Below, in pieces: positions 8,235 through 15,950 of a DNA stretch of 42,278 nucleotides. The translations under genes and the position numbers were made by a program. Below the pieces are notes generated by a model that saw only the letters and a program-made list of their open reading frames with translations, ran no database searches and was not told the DNA's origin. Source of the stretch: a virus; IMG/VR virus record IMGVR_UViG_3300024343_000029, positions 1 to 42,278 of that record. One strand, written 5' to 3'. Within the stretch, counting starts at the first letter, position 1, and each line of letters begins with the position of its first letter.

Positions 8235-8489
8235 ATGACACAATTTTCAGATTCTGATATTAATAAGCTAAAACGACTGGTTACTGAAGGTATCCAAGTT
8301 AAAGAAGAAGTTAAAACACTAAACGAAGGACTGCGCGATACTGTCAAGTCTATCGCAGAAGAGCTTGGCATTAGTCCAAAAGTTCTTAATAAAGCTATCG
8401 CTATTGCACATAAAGCAGAATTCGACAAGAATCGTGAAGAATTCGAAGAGCTTGAAAGTATCCTTGCGTCAGTGGGCCGTAATCATTAA
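8235..8489 (+). CDS. dsbA: DsbA-like double-stranded DNA-binding protein (late transcription)
   Basis: An 84-residue helical protein with the segment LNEGLRDTVKSIAEELGISP, then KVLNKAIAIAHK, closely resembling DsbA-type dsDNA-binding proteins of T4-type phages, which are about this length. In T4 the protein binds near late promoters and enhances late transcription. The start at 8235 follows a CGGAGA site; an upstream in-frame ATG at 8217 lacks one. A TATACT -10-like hexamer lies at 8202-8207 without a clear -35. Its neighbour is a methyltransferase-like gene, starting on the base after the stop. Confidence 0.72.
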   Translation: MTQFSDSDINKLKRLVTEGIQVKEEVKTLNEGLRDTVKSIAEELGISPKVLNKAIAIAHKAEFDKNREEFEELESILASVGRNH

Positions 8490-9254
8490 ATGATATTAAA
8501 TCCTATTTTTTCAATAGACAACTATCACCAAGAAAAATTTGGCTGCAAGCATCCTAAAATTCAAAGAGGATGGGGCCAGATCTATGATGTTATCTTTAAC
8601 GAGTTAGGTGATAAGATTGATGTTATTACTGAAATAGGTATAGGCAATGCATCATGCCAACTAGCGTGGGCAAGAACATTTCCAGGTAAAAAAATTGTTG
8701 GTATTGATATTGCAAGTCCAAGCATACAGCTATGCGATGAAAACGACAGTTATACAAAGCAATTTACAAATGCTATGAACGGGGTATATAATTTGCACAG
8801 ATTACCTATGAAAGAGATTTGCAATATTGACCTTTATTATAATAAAAATGCTTATGAAATGGACGTTGCTAATCAATATCTAGAAATTTATGGAAAACAA
8901 ATTTTTTTCATCAATGATGGTAAACAAGACGGAATAGCACACCACAAATTTAAAGAGTCTTGGAGTCCACTACTACTACCAGGGGGAGTTCTTCTTCAAG
9001 AACGTATAGCCCGTAAAGGATACGATGGCATCAGAATAAATCAGATGAGAAAAGCAGTCCAGGGAGAATGGCTAGTGTATGATTGTAGAGAATATGTACA
9101 ATTTGAAAACCCAAATGCTAATGGATTTTTAGGAATTTGGTCACGCAGCCCTGATTTCTGGATAAATGTTTTAAAAGACTTCAAACGTGTGACGGATCCC
9201 GAATCACAAATTGAACCCAAATACCAACTTCCAGATGACGATAACATATTATAA
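8490..9254 (+). CDS. Class I SAM-dependent methyltransferase-like protein
   Basis: A 254-residue protein with a Rossmann-type SAM site: VITEIGIGNASC (motif I, E-x-G-x-G, residues about 45-56), KKIVGIDIA (motif II, acidic Asp), IFFINDGKQDG (about 135-145) and LLLPGGVLLQE (motif VI region). This layout is seen in phage and polysaccharide-locus methyltransferases acting on sugars or small molecules. It begins immediately after the dsbA stop with no own ribosome site, so it is probably coupled. The substrate is unknown; a surface glycan is one possibility given the other cargo. Confidence 0.62.
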   Translation: MILNPIFSIDNYHQEKFGCKHPKIQRGWGQIYDVIFNELGDKIDVITEIGIGNASCQLAWARTFPGKKIVGIDIASPSIQLCDENDSYTKQFTNAMNGVYNLHRLPMKEICNIDLYYNKNAYEMDVANQYLEIYGKQIFFINDGKQDGIAHHKFKESWSPLLLPGGVLLQERIARKGYDGIRINQMRKAVQGEWLVYDCREYVQFENPNANGFLGIWSRSPDFWINVLKDFKRVTDPESQIEPKYQLPDDDNIL

Positions 9255-9283
9255 TAGACATATCTGTAGTGACGTGTTATATT
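9255..9283 (+). promoter_or_regulatory. Promoter of DNA polymerase gene
   Basis: TAGACA (9255-9260), 17 bp, TATATT (9278-9283). The -35 and next four bases (TAGACATATC) are identical to those of the clamp-loader promoter at 30381. Confidence 0.6.
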
Positions 9284-9303
9284 ATAAAAAATAAGGAAAA
9301 TTT

Positions 9304-11988
9304 ATGAGTTACGTAGACGGCTTTCTTGATAGGGAAGCTGACAAAATTCACATCGTAGAACGTGTAAACGGCAGGCGCGAATATCGCGAATATCCTGCAC
9401 GTTACACGTTTTATTACCCTGATCCACGCGGTAAGTTTACCAGCATTTTTGGTGACAAGCTAGAGCGTGTAGTATGCAATACTGGCAAGAAGTTTCAAGC
9501 TGAAAAGAAAATCCACGGACACAAAAAGTTATTTGAGAGTGATATCAATCCAGTGTTCCGCTGTTTGGCTGACAACTATATGGATGTGGAAGCCCCAGAA
9601 CTACAACTAGCATTTTTCGACATTGAGGTTGACTTTAACAAGGATTTGGGTTTCGCCAATCCAGAAGATCCTTTCAATGCCGTTACTGCTATTGCAGTAC
9701 ATCTAAGCTGGCTAAAGCGCACAGTATGTTTAACTATCAAGCCCAAAACACTCACCAAAGAAGCAGCACAGGCTATTGTTGATAAGTTTGACGACACAAT
9801 TCTGTTTGATACTGAGGCCGAACTACTTGAATCGTTTATTTCATTAATTGACGATGCTGTCGTACTCAGCGGTTGGAACAGTGAAGGCTTTGATATTCCA
9901 TACATTGTTAACCGTATTCAGCGTGTACTAAGTAAAAGTCACACACGGCAGCTATGCCTGTGGGATAAGTTTCCAAAGCCAAAAATAGTTACAAAGTTCG
10001 GTAAAGAAAGTGGCACATATGAACTCATGGGCCGTGTACATTTGGACTATCTAGAACTGTATCGCAAGTATACATATCACGAAATGCACAGCTATAGTTT
10101 GGATGCCATTGGTGAATATGAACTTGATGAACGTAAAATTGAATACGAAGGTACACTTGATCAGCTATACAACAATGACTATGAAAAGTTTATTGCTTAT
10201 AATAGACAGGACGTTGATCTACTGGTAAAGCTGGACAAGAAGCTACAGTTTATTGACCTTGCAAACGTGCTAGCACATTCCAACACAGTGCTACTACAAA
10301 CAACTATGGGCGCTGTTGCACAAACTGACCAAGCTATTGTTAACGAAGCACATCAGCGTGGGCTTATTGTACCAGATAAAGATCGTAGCGAAAATAACTT
10401 TCAGAAAAACTATACACGCAACGTGCAGGCAGCTGGCGCTTATGTTGCTGATCCTATGAAAGGTAAGCATCGTGACTTGGGCAGTGTTGACTTAAACAGT
10501 CTGTACCCCAGTATCTTGCGGGCGTGTAATATGAGTACAGAAACCATCGTAGGTCAGGTGCGGCATATCTTTACTGCGCCAGGCATTGACGAGAGTTTCA
10601 ATAAACACAAGGAAAGCCCAGTAGCACGTTACTGGGAAGGCCGTTTTGCGACAGAAGAATATGAACTCGTCATGAACCGTGACAAGGTAGAGAGATTGCA
10701 TCTTGACTTTGAGAATGGCGAAAGTTACGAGCTAACAGGTGCTGAGATTTATGAACTAATCTTTAACAGCGGACAGCCCTGGATTATCAGTGCCAATGGT
10801 ACTATCTTTACCTATGAGAAAAAAGGTATTATTCCTGGACTACTGGAACGCTGGTATGCTGAACGTAAAGACCTACAAAAGAAAGCAAAAAGTTTCAAAG
10901 GCGTAGACGATGAGCAGTTTGCATTCTGGGACAAACGACAGCTAGTTAAAAAGATTAACTTGAACAGTTTGTATGGTGCGTTGCTGAATCCTGGCAGTCG
11001 TTTTAACGATCCTCGTCTAGGACAAAGTACAACACTAACAGGACGGTGTATTGCACGTCACATGGCAGCAGAACTTAATCGTGTTATTGCTGGCGAGTAT
11101 GATCATCGTGGCAAAGCTATTGTTTACGGCGATACTGACTCAACATACTTTAGTGCATATCCTATACTAAAGGGGCAAATTGATGCCGGTGAGATCAAGT
11201 GGGACAAAGAAACTGTTATTCAGTATTACGATGCAGTCAGTGAGGAAGTCAACACCAGTTTCCCTAACTTCATGAATCGTGCGTTCCATACAACAATGGA
11301 ACTGGGTGAAATTATTGCAGCAGGTCGTGAAGTAGTAGGAGCAGCAGGTATCTTTATTACTAAAAAACGTTATGCACTGCTGGTATACGATTTGGAAGGT
11401 AAGCGTGAAGATGTTAACGGTAAGCCTGGTAAGATTAAAGCTATGGGACTTGACCTCAAGCGTAGTGATACCCCAGGGTATATGCAGGACTTCTTAAGCG
11501 AAATACTACTAATGGTATTGACAGGCAGTGGTGAGTCCGAGGTTATTGATCGTATTGTTGAATTCCGCAAGGAGTTTCGTGCAAAACCAAGTTGGGAGAA
11601 AGGCACGCCAAAGCGTGTTAACAACCTAACGAATCATACAAAGAACTTTGAGAAGACTGGCAAGTGTGGTGTTGGACACGCACTAGCAGCTATCAACTGG
11701 AATCGCTTAAAGAAGATGAACAGCGATGCTTACAGTATTGACATTACAGATGGTATGAAAACTATTGTTTGTAAGCTGAAAAAGAATCCAATGAACATTA
11801 CGAGCATTGGATATCCAACAGACGAAAAGCGTATCCCAGACTGGTTTAAAGAACTGCCTTTTGATGATGAAGCAATGGAAGATGCAATTATTACCAGCAA
11901 GATTGGCAACCTTATTGGTGTGCTAGAGTGGGATTTGAGCTCTAGTATTGCAAAGAACACTTTCAACGATCTTTTTAGTTTTGGATAA
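9304..11988 (+). CDS. 43: Family B DNA polymerase, T4 gp43 type
   Basis: An 894-residue replicative polymerase, essentially the length of T4 gp43 (898). Visible motifs: Exo I AFFDIEVD (Asp106/Glu108), an Exo II-type segment GWNSEGFDIPYIVNRI (about 190-205), polymerase motif A VDLNSLYPSIL (about 394-404), motif B KINLNSLYGALLNPG (about 550) and motif C VYGDTDST (about 608-615, the two catalytic Asp). Both proofreading and polymerase sites look intact, and the gene is uninterrupted. It has an AAGGAAAA ribosome site and its own promoter at 9255. It works with the clamp loader ATPase encoded at 30431 and a clamp presumably outside the window. Confidence 0.97.
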   Translation: MSYVDGFLDREADKIHIVERVNGRREYREYPARYTFYYPDPRGKFTSIFGDKLERVVCNTGKKFQAEKKIHGHKKLFESDINPVFRCLADNYMDVEAPELQLAFFDIEVDFNKDLGFANPEDPFNAVTAIAVHLSWLKRTVCLTIKPKTLTKEAAQAIVDKFDDTILFDTEAELLESFISLIDDAVVLSGWNSEGFDIPYIVNRIQRVLSKSHTRQLCLWDKFPKPKIVTKFGKESGTYELMGRVHLDYLELYRKYTYHEMHSYSLDAIGEYELDERKIEYEGTLDQLYNNDYEKFIAYNRQDVDLLVKLDKKLQFIDLANVLAHSNTVLLQTTMGAVAQTDQAIVNEAHQRGLIVPDKDRSENNFQKNYTRNVQAAGAYVADPMKGKHRDLGSVDLNSLYPSILRACNMSTETIVGQVRHIFTAPGIDESFNKHKESPVARYWEGRFATEEYELVMNRDKVERLHLDFENGESYELTGAEIYELIFNSGQPWIISANGTIFTYEKKGIIPGLLERWYAERKDLQKKAKSFKGVDDEQFAFWDKRQLVKKINLNSLYGALLNPGSRFNDPRLGQSTTLTGRCIARHMAAELNRVIAGEYDHRGKAIVYGDTDSTYFSAYPILKGQIDAGEIKWDKETVIQYYDAVSEEVNTSFPNFMNRAFHTTMELGEIIAAGREVVGAAGIFITKKRYALLVYDLEGKREDVNGKPGKIKAMGLDLKRSDTPGYMQDFLSEILLMVLTGSGESEVIDRIVEFRKEFRAKPSWEKGTPKRVNNLTNHTKNFEKTGKCGVGHALAAINWNRLKKMNSDAYSIDITDGMKTIVCKLKKNPMNITSIGYPTDEKRIPDWFKELPFDDEAMEDAIITSKIGNLIGVLEWDLSSSIAKNTFNDLFSFG

Positions 11989-11995
11989 GTAACAC

Positions 11996-12745
11996 ATGAA
12001 ACATTATTATTGTTTATATAGTGCAGGGTTAGCAGGAACGTGGTTAACGTGGTTTGTGAATCAACACAACGATTTTCCAAAATACAGGTATCAACAGTTA
12101 AAGACACACGGAGTAATAACAGATCTTGGATGTGATGGTGCTACTTGGTGTTTCACTAAAGACACAGAAGATGGGTCACAAGATGAACCAATGACGTTCG
12201 ATGATTACATAAAGAATTGGTCAGAACCTGAAAGTAATAACCACAATGCAACACACAACTGTATAAAAGTATTGCCTGATCATGATCTATCATGGGAAAG
12301 ATGGGAACGTGAATCAGACGTATTGAATGAAGTAACTTCACATGCCAGTGGGTTCTTATATCCTTACATCAAACGTGATGCAAAACTTTTACCATTTTTT
12401 GCTAACCGCTTGCTTTTTATGTGGGAAGAAATGTACCAAGAGCGCAGCAACGGCAAAGTAATAGACGAAAATGTAATAATGGATATGATGGCAGAATCTG
12501 CGCACGATATACGTGATTCTAACAGCAGAATACGTGAAATTACTAATTACAAAACATGCCTTGGTGTAGATATAGATGCGCTACTACAATGTGACCAACA
12601 CGAGTACAACCGGTTAATAGGATACATAGACCAGCCGCCAATTGACAACTGGGAACACCTAGTCAACAACTATAGACAACAGTTCATATGTCGTGACTGG
12701 AAAAAAATGTTAGCAGATAGAAAAAAATCTGAAGAAAACACTTGA
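11996..12745 (+). CDS. Hypothetical 249-residue protein, possibly sulfotransferase-like
   Basis: The N-terminus HYYCLYSAGLAGTWLTWFVNQH has a strand-loop-helix resembling the GLPGSGTTWL region of sulfotransferase-like P-loop proteins, but the Lys/Arg-Thr residues are not canonical. The remainder is acidic and Trp/Tyr-rich with no membrane segment. It starts 7 bases after the polymerase stop. Its own stop (TGA, 12743-12745) lies inside the TTGACA -35 element of the next early promoter, so the promoter is embedded in the gene end. Function not assigned. Confidence 0.45.
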   Translation: MKHYYCLYSAGLAGTWLTWFVNQHNDFPKYRYQQLKTHGVITDLGCDGATWCFTKDTEDGSQDEPMTFDDYIKNWSEPESNNHNATHNCIKVLPDHDLSWERWERESDVLNEVTSHASGFLYPYIKRDAKLLPFFANRLLFMWEEMYQERSNGKVIDENVIMDMMAESAHDIRDSNSRIREITNYKTCLGVDIDALLQCDQHEYNRLIGYIDQPPIDNWEHLVNNYRQQFICRDWKKMLADRKKSEENT

Positions 12746-12770
12746 CAAACCAAGACACATTGCTTATATT
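12742..12770 (+). promoter_or_regulatory. Repeated early promoter, copy 1
   Basis: TTGACA (12742-12747), 17-bp conserved spacer, TATATT (12765-12770). The leader holds AGCG (12783-12786) and CGCT (12799-12802), which can pair around the AGAGGA ribosome site. The leader closely matches that of the copy at 40270. Confidence 0.88.
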
Positions 12771-12806
12771 AGTATTGTAGACAGCGAAACATAGAGGACG
12801 CTAAAG

Positions 12807-13190
12807 ATGCAAATTACTGATATGACCACTGCAATTGAAACGCTCATTGAAGCTATCAAAACTGACTACTTGGATTGTACGGAGCGGAGTGCTATTGCTC
12901 GCGGCAAGCGGTCTGTCATCATTGATGGTACCGCTAGCGAACTTAACGATATTAACAAGCGTATGATTGCTGATTTTAACGCTAGTATGCGTGTTGAAGA
13001 AGGTCGCAAATACATTAAGATTATCAAAGACACCAGCGTTTGGGGCTTTGTTGTTAAGGAGGACGGCGGCAAGTTTAAGCGTGGTGATATCCTTAAGGCT
13101 GCTAGCTGGGCTAGCCCTGCTACTAACCACGCTCGTGGCAACGTTTTTGACGGGTACCGGATCCAGTGGACCGGTCCCTACTACATATAA
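12807..13190 (+). CDS. Early hypothetical protein (127 residues)
   Basis: First gene behind early promoter copy 1. Soluble, with an N-terminal helix pair (TAIETLIEAIKTDYLDC), then RSVIIDGTASELNDINKRM, and a C-terminal half rich in Lys/Gly strands (YIKIIKDTSVWGFVVKEDGGKFKRGD) ending in IQWTGPYYI. No family recognised. It is followed after 11 bases by a tiny membrane peptide gene. Strong promoter and early position suggest a host-takeover role, which is inference only. Confidence 0.6.
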   Translation: MQITDMTTAIETLIEAIKTDYLDCTERSAIARGKRSVIIDGTASELNDINKRMIADFNASMRVEEGRKYIKIIKDTSVWGFVVKEDGGKFKRGDILKAASWASPATNHARGNVFDGYRIQWTGPYYI

Positions 13191-13201
13191 GGAGAACTAA
13201 C

Positions 13202-13288
13202 ATGGGTGCAGTTGTTGGATGCGCGGTGTTTTTTGTAGTACTGGTGGCAGTGACCGCTGTGTATGAAACTTTTTTCCAAAGGAAATAA
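13202..13288 (+). CDS. Single-pass membrane peptide (28 residues)
   Basis: ATG 13202 follows a strong AAGGAG site at 13191-13196. The product is almost entirely one hydrophobic helix (GAVVGCAVFFVVLVAVTAVY) with a short basic tail (FFQRK). It stops one base before the lipoprotein start, with that gene's AAAGGAA site inside its final codons, so the three genes form one unit. Confidence 0.6.
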   Translation: MGAVVGCAVFFVVLVAVTAVYETFFQRK

Positions 13289-13289
13289 A

Positions 13290-13493
13290 ATGAAGTATGT
13301 TGTAATCGTCGCTGTTGCTATGCTGTCAGCGTGTAGCACTATGGATCGTGATCTTCAGGATCATTTGGAAGCAGAACGTGACTTCCATGCTCACCAACAA
13401 TATCTTGAAAGTATTTACAATCTGGACAACTACGATCCAGAATATGTTGATGACTGCCTATACTACGAGGAAGTAGTATGCGAATTTGAATGA
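13290..13493 (+). CDS. Small lipoprotein
   Basis: The start at 13290 was chosen because AAAGGAA precedes it and it places a type II signal peptide at the N-terminus: MKYVVIVAVAMLSAC with lipobox LSAC, lipidated Cys15. The mature part (about 53 residues) is acidic and rich in Asp, Glu, Tyr and His, with two further cysteines near the C-terminus that could form a disulfide. Ser at +2 would favour outer-membrane sorting in Gram-negatives. A phage-encoded early lipoprotein may alter the host surface, for example in superinfection exclusion (inference). Confidence 0.65.
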   Translation: MKYVVIVAVAMLSACSTMDRDLQDHLEAERDFHAHQQYLESIYNLDNYDPEYVDDCLYYEEVVCEFE

Positions 13494-13500
13494 GGTTGAT

Positions 13501-13761
13501 ATGCGAAACACTATTCTTAAACTAACTCACAATACTGCATGGTACACGTTTGTTAACGTTGCTAAACTTTCTGCATACATTGCTTCCGTGGCCATTGTCA
13601 TGGAAGTTGCAGAGCGTGTAAACTCTGAACACGGGGTTACTGTTGTGTTTGCAGCGATTGTGATTGGATCTGCGTTCTACGGATGCTATGCTTTCGCTAA
13701 AATGCGTCGTGAGAGCGAAGTAGCTGAAGAACAGCGCATGATGGAACGGTTGAGTAATTAA
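13501..13761 (+). CDS. Two-pass membrane protein
   Basis: The start at 13501 uses TGAGG, 8 bases upstream; an in-frame ATG at 13486 overlaps the lipoprotein gene. 86 residues with hydrophobic segments at about 18-34 (FVNVAKLSAYIASVAIV) and 45-65 (VTVVFAAIVIGSAFYGCYAF), and a charged C-terminal helix (KMRRESEVAEEQRMMERL). It probably sits in the inner membrane. The stop overlaps the next start as TAATG. Confidence 0.6.
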   Translation: MRNTILKLTHNTAWYTFVNVAKLSAYIASVAIVMEVAERVNSEHGVTVVFAAIVIGSAFYGCYAFAKMRRESEVAEEQRMMERLSN

Positions 13762-14288
13762 TGACTAAAATGAAACTAAAGTTGCTGGTGATTGGTCACG
13801 GGCGACACGGCAAGGATACTGTATGTGAGATGCTTGCTGATAACTATGGATATAGTTTTGAGAGTAGCAGTCGCTTCTGCTCGAAACTGTTTATCTTTAA
13901 CGATTTAAGGGACAAATATGGATACGCTGATGAAGAACAGTGTTACGCTGACAGGCATAATCACAGAGCAGAATGGTATGATGCTATCTGCGATTATAAT
14001 GTACCTGACCCGTCACGTCTAGGGCGTGAGATTTTTAAGGCTCACGACATCTATTGCGGCTTGCGTAACAAGAAAGAATTTCACGCTATGAAAAACAGTG
14101 GCGTGTTTGACTGTGCTATCTGGGTTGATCGCAGTGATCATTTGCCCCCAGAAAACAAGAACAGCATGAGCCTGGAACAGTGGATGGCTGATTTCACTAT
14201 TGATAACAATGGATCACTGGCTGATCTAGAGTTTAATATGCGACAGCTAATATCACATATTGATCCCTACAGTGTGCCAGATGCATAA
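13761..14288 (+). CDS. P-loop kinase, probable deoxynucleoside monophosphate kinase (T4 gp1-like)
   Basis: A 175-residue protein with the P-loop VIGHGRHGKDTVCEML (Walker A GHGRHGKDT, residues 12-20) at the N-terminus. The pattern G-x-x-x-x-G-K-D-T matches phage dNMP kinases such as T4 gene 1, which phosphorylate dNMPs for replication. Later segments include GREIFKAHDIYCGLRNKKEF (a likely substrate and lid region with Arg residues) and FDCAIWVDRSDHL (strand plus Asp). It is slightly shorter than T4 gp1 (241). Other dephospho-CoA- or adenylate-kinase-type activities cannot be excluded. Confidence 0.62.
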   Translation: MTKMKLKLLVIGHGRHGKDTVCEMLADNYGYSFESSSRFCSKLFIFNDLRDKYGYADEEQCYADRHNHRAEWYDAICDYNVPDPSRLGREIFKAHDIYCGLRNKKEFHAMKNSGVFDCAIWVDRSDHLPPENKNSMSLEQWMADFTIDNNGSLADLEFNMRQLISHIDPYSVPDA

Positions 14289-14583
14289 GCGTGAAGTCAT
14301 ATCACAATATTTCAGTGATGATGAACAGCGTGAGGCCATTATCTTTGATCGTAAATCTGGTGAAACATACAGATTGAAACACGACTCTGACCGTGCAGTA
14401 ACAGTTAGTGAACAACTGTCAATCTTTACTATAGACTTCTTTGAAAATAAACGTTACGTTGGTAGTCTAAGTTACCCTGATAACAACCTGTCATATGTAG
14501 AAAGTGCTGCGGAAAACTGGGTGACCTATGTCATGAGCATAGATGTTATAAAAAAATACAGTAAAAATACGTATCCTAAGTAA
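14281..14583 (+). CDS. Hypothetical 100-residue protein
   Basis: The start at 14281 (MHKREVI) overlaps the kinase stop by 8 bases, implying coupling; the ATG at 14260 reads deeper into the kinase and was not used. The protein is mixed alpha/beta, acidic, and ends in a Lys/Tyr-rich tail (VIKKYSKNTYPK). No family recognised. The early promoter copy at 14602 begins 18 bases after the stop. Confidence 0.5.
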   Translation: MHKREVISQYFSDDEQREAIIFDRKSGETYRLKHDSDRAVTVSEQLSIFTIDFFENKRYVGSLSYPDNNLSYVESAAENWVTYVMSIDVIKKYSKNTYPK

Positions 14584-14601
14584 AAAATTTCAAAATAACT
14601 C

Positions 14602-14630
14602 TTGACAAACCAAGACACATTGCTTATATT
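14602..14630 (+). promoter_or_regulatory. Repeated early promoter, copy 2
   Basis: TTGACA (14602-14607), 17 bp identical to copy 1, TATATT (14625-14630). In the leader AGCA (14640-14643) can pair with TGCT (14653-14656) around the CGGAGA ribosome site; the ATG follows directly. Confidence 0.88.
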
Positions 14631-14656
14631 AGTATTGTAAGCAACGGAGATATGCT

Positions 14657-14842
14657 ATGACTGTAAAAGTATTTCGCTATGATACCGAAACAGGATCTAC
14701 TGAACTGTTTCAAGAATTTGAAAATGACAACGATTACACAGATAACGGCCCTGTTCTTAATCTGACAGAACGGCAGTTTAAAATGTATAAAGCCGAAGAT
14801 CTGCTAGGTGGCGGTCTTGTGTATTACGAAGTGTATTGCTGA
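14657..14842 (+). CDS. Early hypothetical protein (61 residues)
   Basis: Sole gene between early promoter copies 2 and 3. A small acidic protein beginning TVKVFRYDTETGSTELFQEF with a central DNDYTDNGP turn and ending GGGLVYYEVYC. It looks like a small beta-rich domain. Ribosome site CGGAGA lies 6 bases upstream. No family recognised. Confidence 0.55.
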   Translation: MTVKVFRYDTETGSTELFQEFENDNDYTDNGPVLNLTERQFKMYKAEDLLGGGLVYYEVYC

Positions 14843-14850
14843 AATAATGG

Positions 14851-14879
14851 TTGACAGGTAAGATGTCTTGCTCTAAACT
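14851..14879 (+). promoter_or_regulatory. Early promoter, divergent spacer
   Basis: TTGACA (14851-14856), 17 bp, TAAACT (14874-14879). The spacer differs from the repeated cassette, but the leader (AAGCAACGGAGATATGCTATG) is the same as that of copy 2, including the AGCA/TGCT pairing. Confidence 0.75.
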
Positions 14880-14905
14880 GTATATGTAAGCAACGGAGAT
14901 ATGCT

Positions 14906-15190
14906 ATGAACACTGCTACTATTATCCGAGACCAGATTCGTGCGCTGGACCGTTTTGCGTTTGGTGCTTGGGGAACCAAGGACATGGTTAACATGGGTGA
15001 CGGTCTCAAGTTTAAGACGTCCGGTATGACCCGTTGGAAAGGCCATGTTTATGTCAAGTATGATGCTGGACAAGACCTGTACAACGTTGACTTCTTCCGT
15101 ATCCGTAAAGCAGAAGTTAAGTATGACCAGCGTCTTGAAGGCGTGTTTGCTGAAGATCTGGTTCGTGTTATTGATGAGGTAGTGGGCTAA
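14906..15190 (+). CDS. Early hypothetical protein (94 residues)
   Basis: Behind its own early promoter at 14851. Soluble and basic in the middle: DRFAFGAWGTKDMVNMGDGL, KTSGMTRWKGHVYVKYDAG, then an acidic C-terminal helix (GVFAEDLVRVIDEVVG). No family recognised. The stop overlaps the next gene start (TAATG), indicating coupled expression with a small membrane protein. Confidence 0.6.
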   Translation: MNTATIIRDQIRALDRFAFGAWGTKDMVNMGDGLKFKTSGMTRWKGHVYVKYDAGQDLYNVDFFRIRKAEVKYDQRLEGVFAEDLVRVIDEVVG

Positions 15191-15423
15191 TGGATCTGTC
15201 CTTTTTGCAAGGTAATGGCTGGGTCGGTGTTGCGCTAGGGGTTGCCATGTTTTGCATGGGGTACATGAAAGGTGCTAGTATTCGCAAAGGGGTTGTTGAA
15301 GCAGTCATTGATGTGACCATTAAGCAAATGATTGCTGCCCGCATGATCAAGACCCGCCGTACTTGGAACAATCAGACTGGCGAGTGGGAAGAAGAACTTC
15401 TTCAGTATGACGAGGAAACATAA
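15190..15423 (+). CDS. Small membrane-anchored protein
   Basis: A 77-residue protein with an N-terminal hydrophobic segment (GWVGVALGVAMFCMGYMKGA, residues about 10-29) and a cytoplasmic-type charged tail (KTRRTWNNQTGEWEEELLQYDEET). It is translationally coupled to the 14906 gene. It could be a membrane-tethered partner of that protein; function unknown. Confidence 0.55.
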   Translation: MDLSFLQGNGWVGVALGVAMFCMGYMKGASIRKGVVEAVIDVTIKQMIAARMIKTRRTWNNQTGEWEEELLQYDEET

Positions 15424-15457
15424 TTGGGTATCAACAGTTATTTTGTTTCTCTTGGAT

Positions 15458-15550
15458 ATGAAACATAAGAATACCAACAGTTTTTTATTTTCCTGGTCTA
15501 TGTTTCTAGTCATCTTGTATATTTTAGGCACAATGTTCGTGATGTTCTAA
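15458..15550 (+). CDS. Possible 30-residue membrane peptide
   Basis: An open frame MKHKNTNSFLFSWSMFLVIL continuing to a hydrophobic end, i.e. a basic lead and one transmembrane helix, similar in plan to the peptide at 13202. The ribosome site is weak. Its stop overlaps the next tiny frame (TAATG). Reported because the spacing and composition fit; expression is uncertain. Confidence 0.32.
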   Translation: MKHKNTNSFLFSWSMFLVILYILGTMFVMF

Positions 15551-15621
15551 TGCAGCACGTAGAAAAGCAACTGTTTACTAACGTAAAATGGGATGCTTGC
15601 GCAGAATGGATGGGGATGTAA
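15550..15621 (+). CDS. Possible 23-residue peptide
   Basis: TAATG-coupled to the membrane peptide and ending inside the terminator stem at 15614. It encodes MQHVEKQLFTNVKWDACAEW plus a few residues. The only support is position and start-stop overlap. Confidence 0.25.
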   Translation: MQHVEKQLFTNVKWDACAEWMGM

Positions 15622-15638
15622 ATCCACATCCTTTTTTT
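15614..15638 (+). terminator. Rho-independent terminator
   Basis: Stem GGATGT (15614-15619) with ACATCC (15626-15631), 6-nt loop, then seven T. It ends the early unit begun at 14851. Confidence 0.82.
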
Positions 15639-15670
15639 GTTAAATAATACTATAGACGAGGAGACGATTT

Positions 15671-15886
15671 ATGGAACTATTTTTTGTTTGGCTGGCCAGT
15701 ATTGTGCTATCACTGTTGTGGTTTTTTGCTGTTTTGAAAGTGTGCAAGTACACTGTAGGCAAGGACGCAAATATCTGGCAGATTATGTTTTGCCTATTAC
15801 TAGCAGGCCCAATTGGCTGGGTAACTATCGTTATAATCTTTGCATATGACATGGTTGACAAGGTCTTCAATATCAAGAAAAAATAA
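15671..15886 (+). CDS. Two-pass membrane protein (71 residues)
   Basis: Hydrophobic segments at about 2-24 (ELFFVWLASIVLSLLWFFAV) and 37-57 (IWQIMFCLLLAGPIGWVTIV), and a basic C-terminus (NIKKK). A GAGGAG ribosome site lies upstream and the gene begins just after a terminator; TTAAATAA and ACTATAG elements at about 15639-15654 may form its promoter. No family recognised; a small inner-membrane protein. Confidence 0.6.
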   Translation: MELFFVWLASIVLSLLWFFAVLKVCKYTVGKDANIWQIMFCLLLAGPIGWVTIVIIFAYDMVDKVFNIKKK

Positions 15887-15893
15887 CAAAAAA

Positions 15894-15901
15894 GATAAAT
15901 A
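15894..15901 (+). promoter_or_regulatory. T4-type late promoter box
   Basis: GATAAATA, 49 nt before the start at 15951. The leader contains an AGGAG site, and the downstream gene ends in a strong terminator. Confidence 0.6.
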
Positions 15902-15950
15902 ATATTATAGAGATAGAATATCTCAAGACAAATTTTTAGGAGAATTAAAA

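Noticed and set aside
11730-12107. A 125-codon minus-strand frame across the end of the DNA polymerase gene
   Set aside because: It overlaps catalytic-protein coding sequence and the following gene's start and lacks a ribosome site.
12967-13200. Alternative plus-strand frame overlapping the 12807 gene
   Set aside because: The 12807 frame has the promoter, ribosome site and normal composition; the alternative is Leu/Thr-rich shadow sequence.
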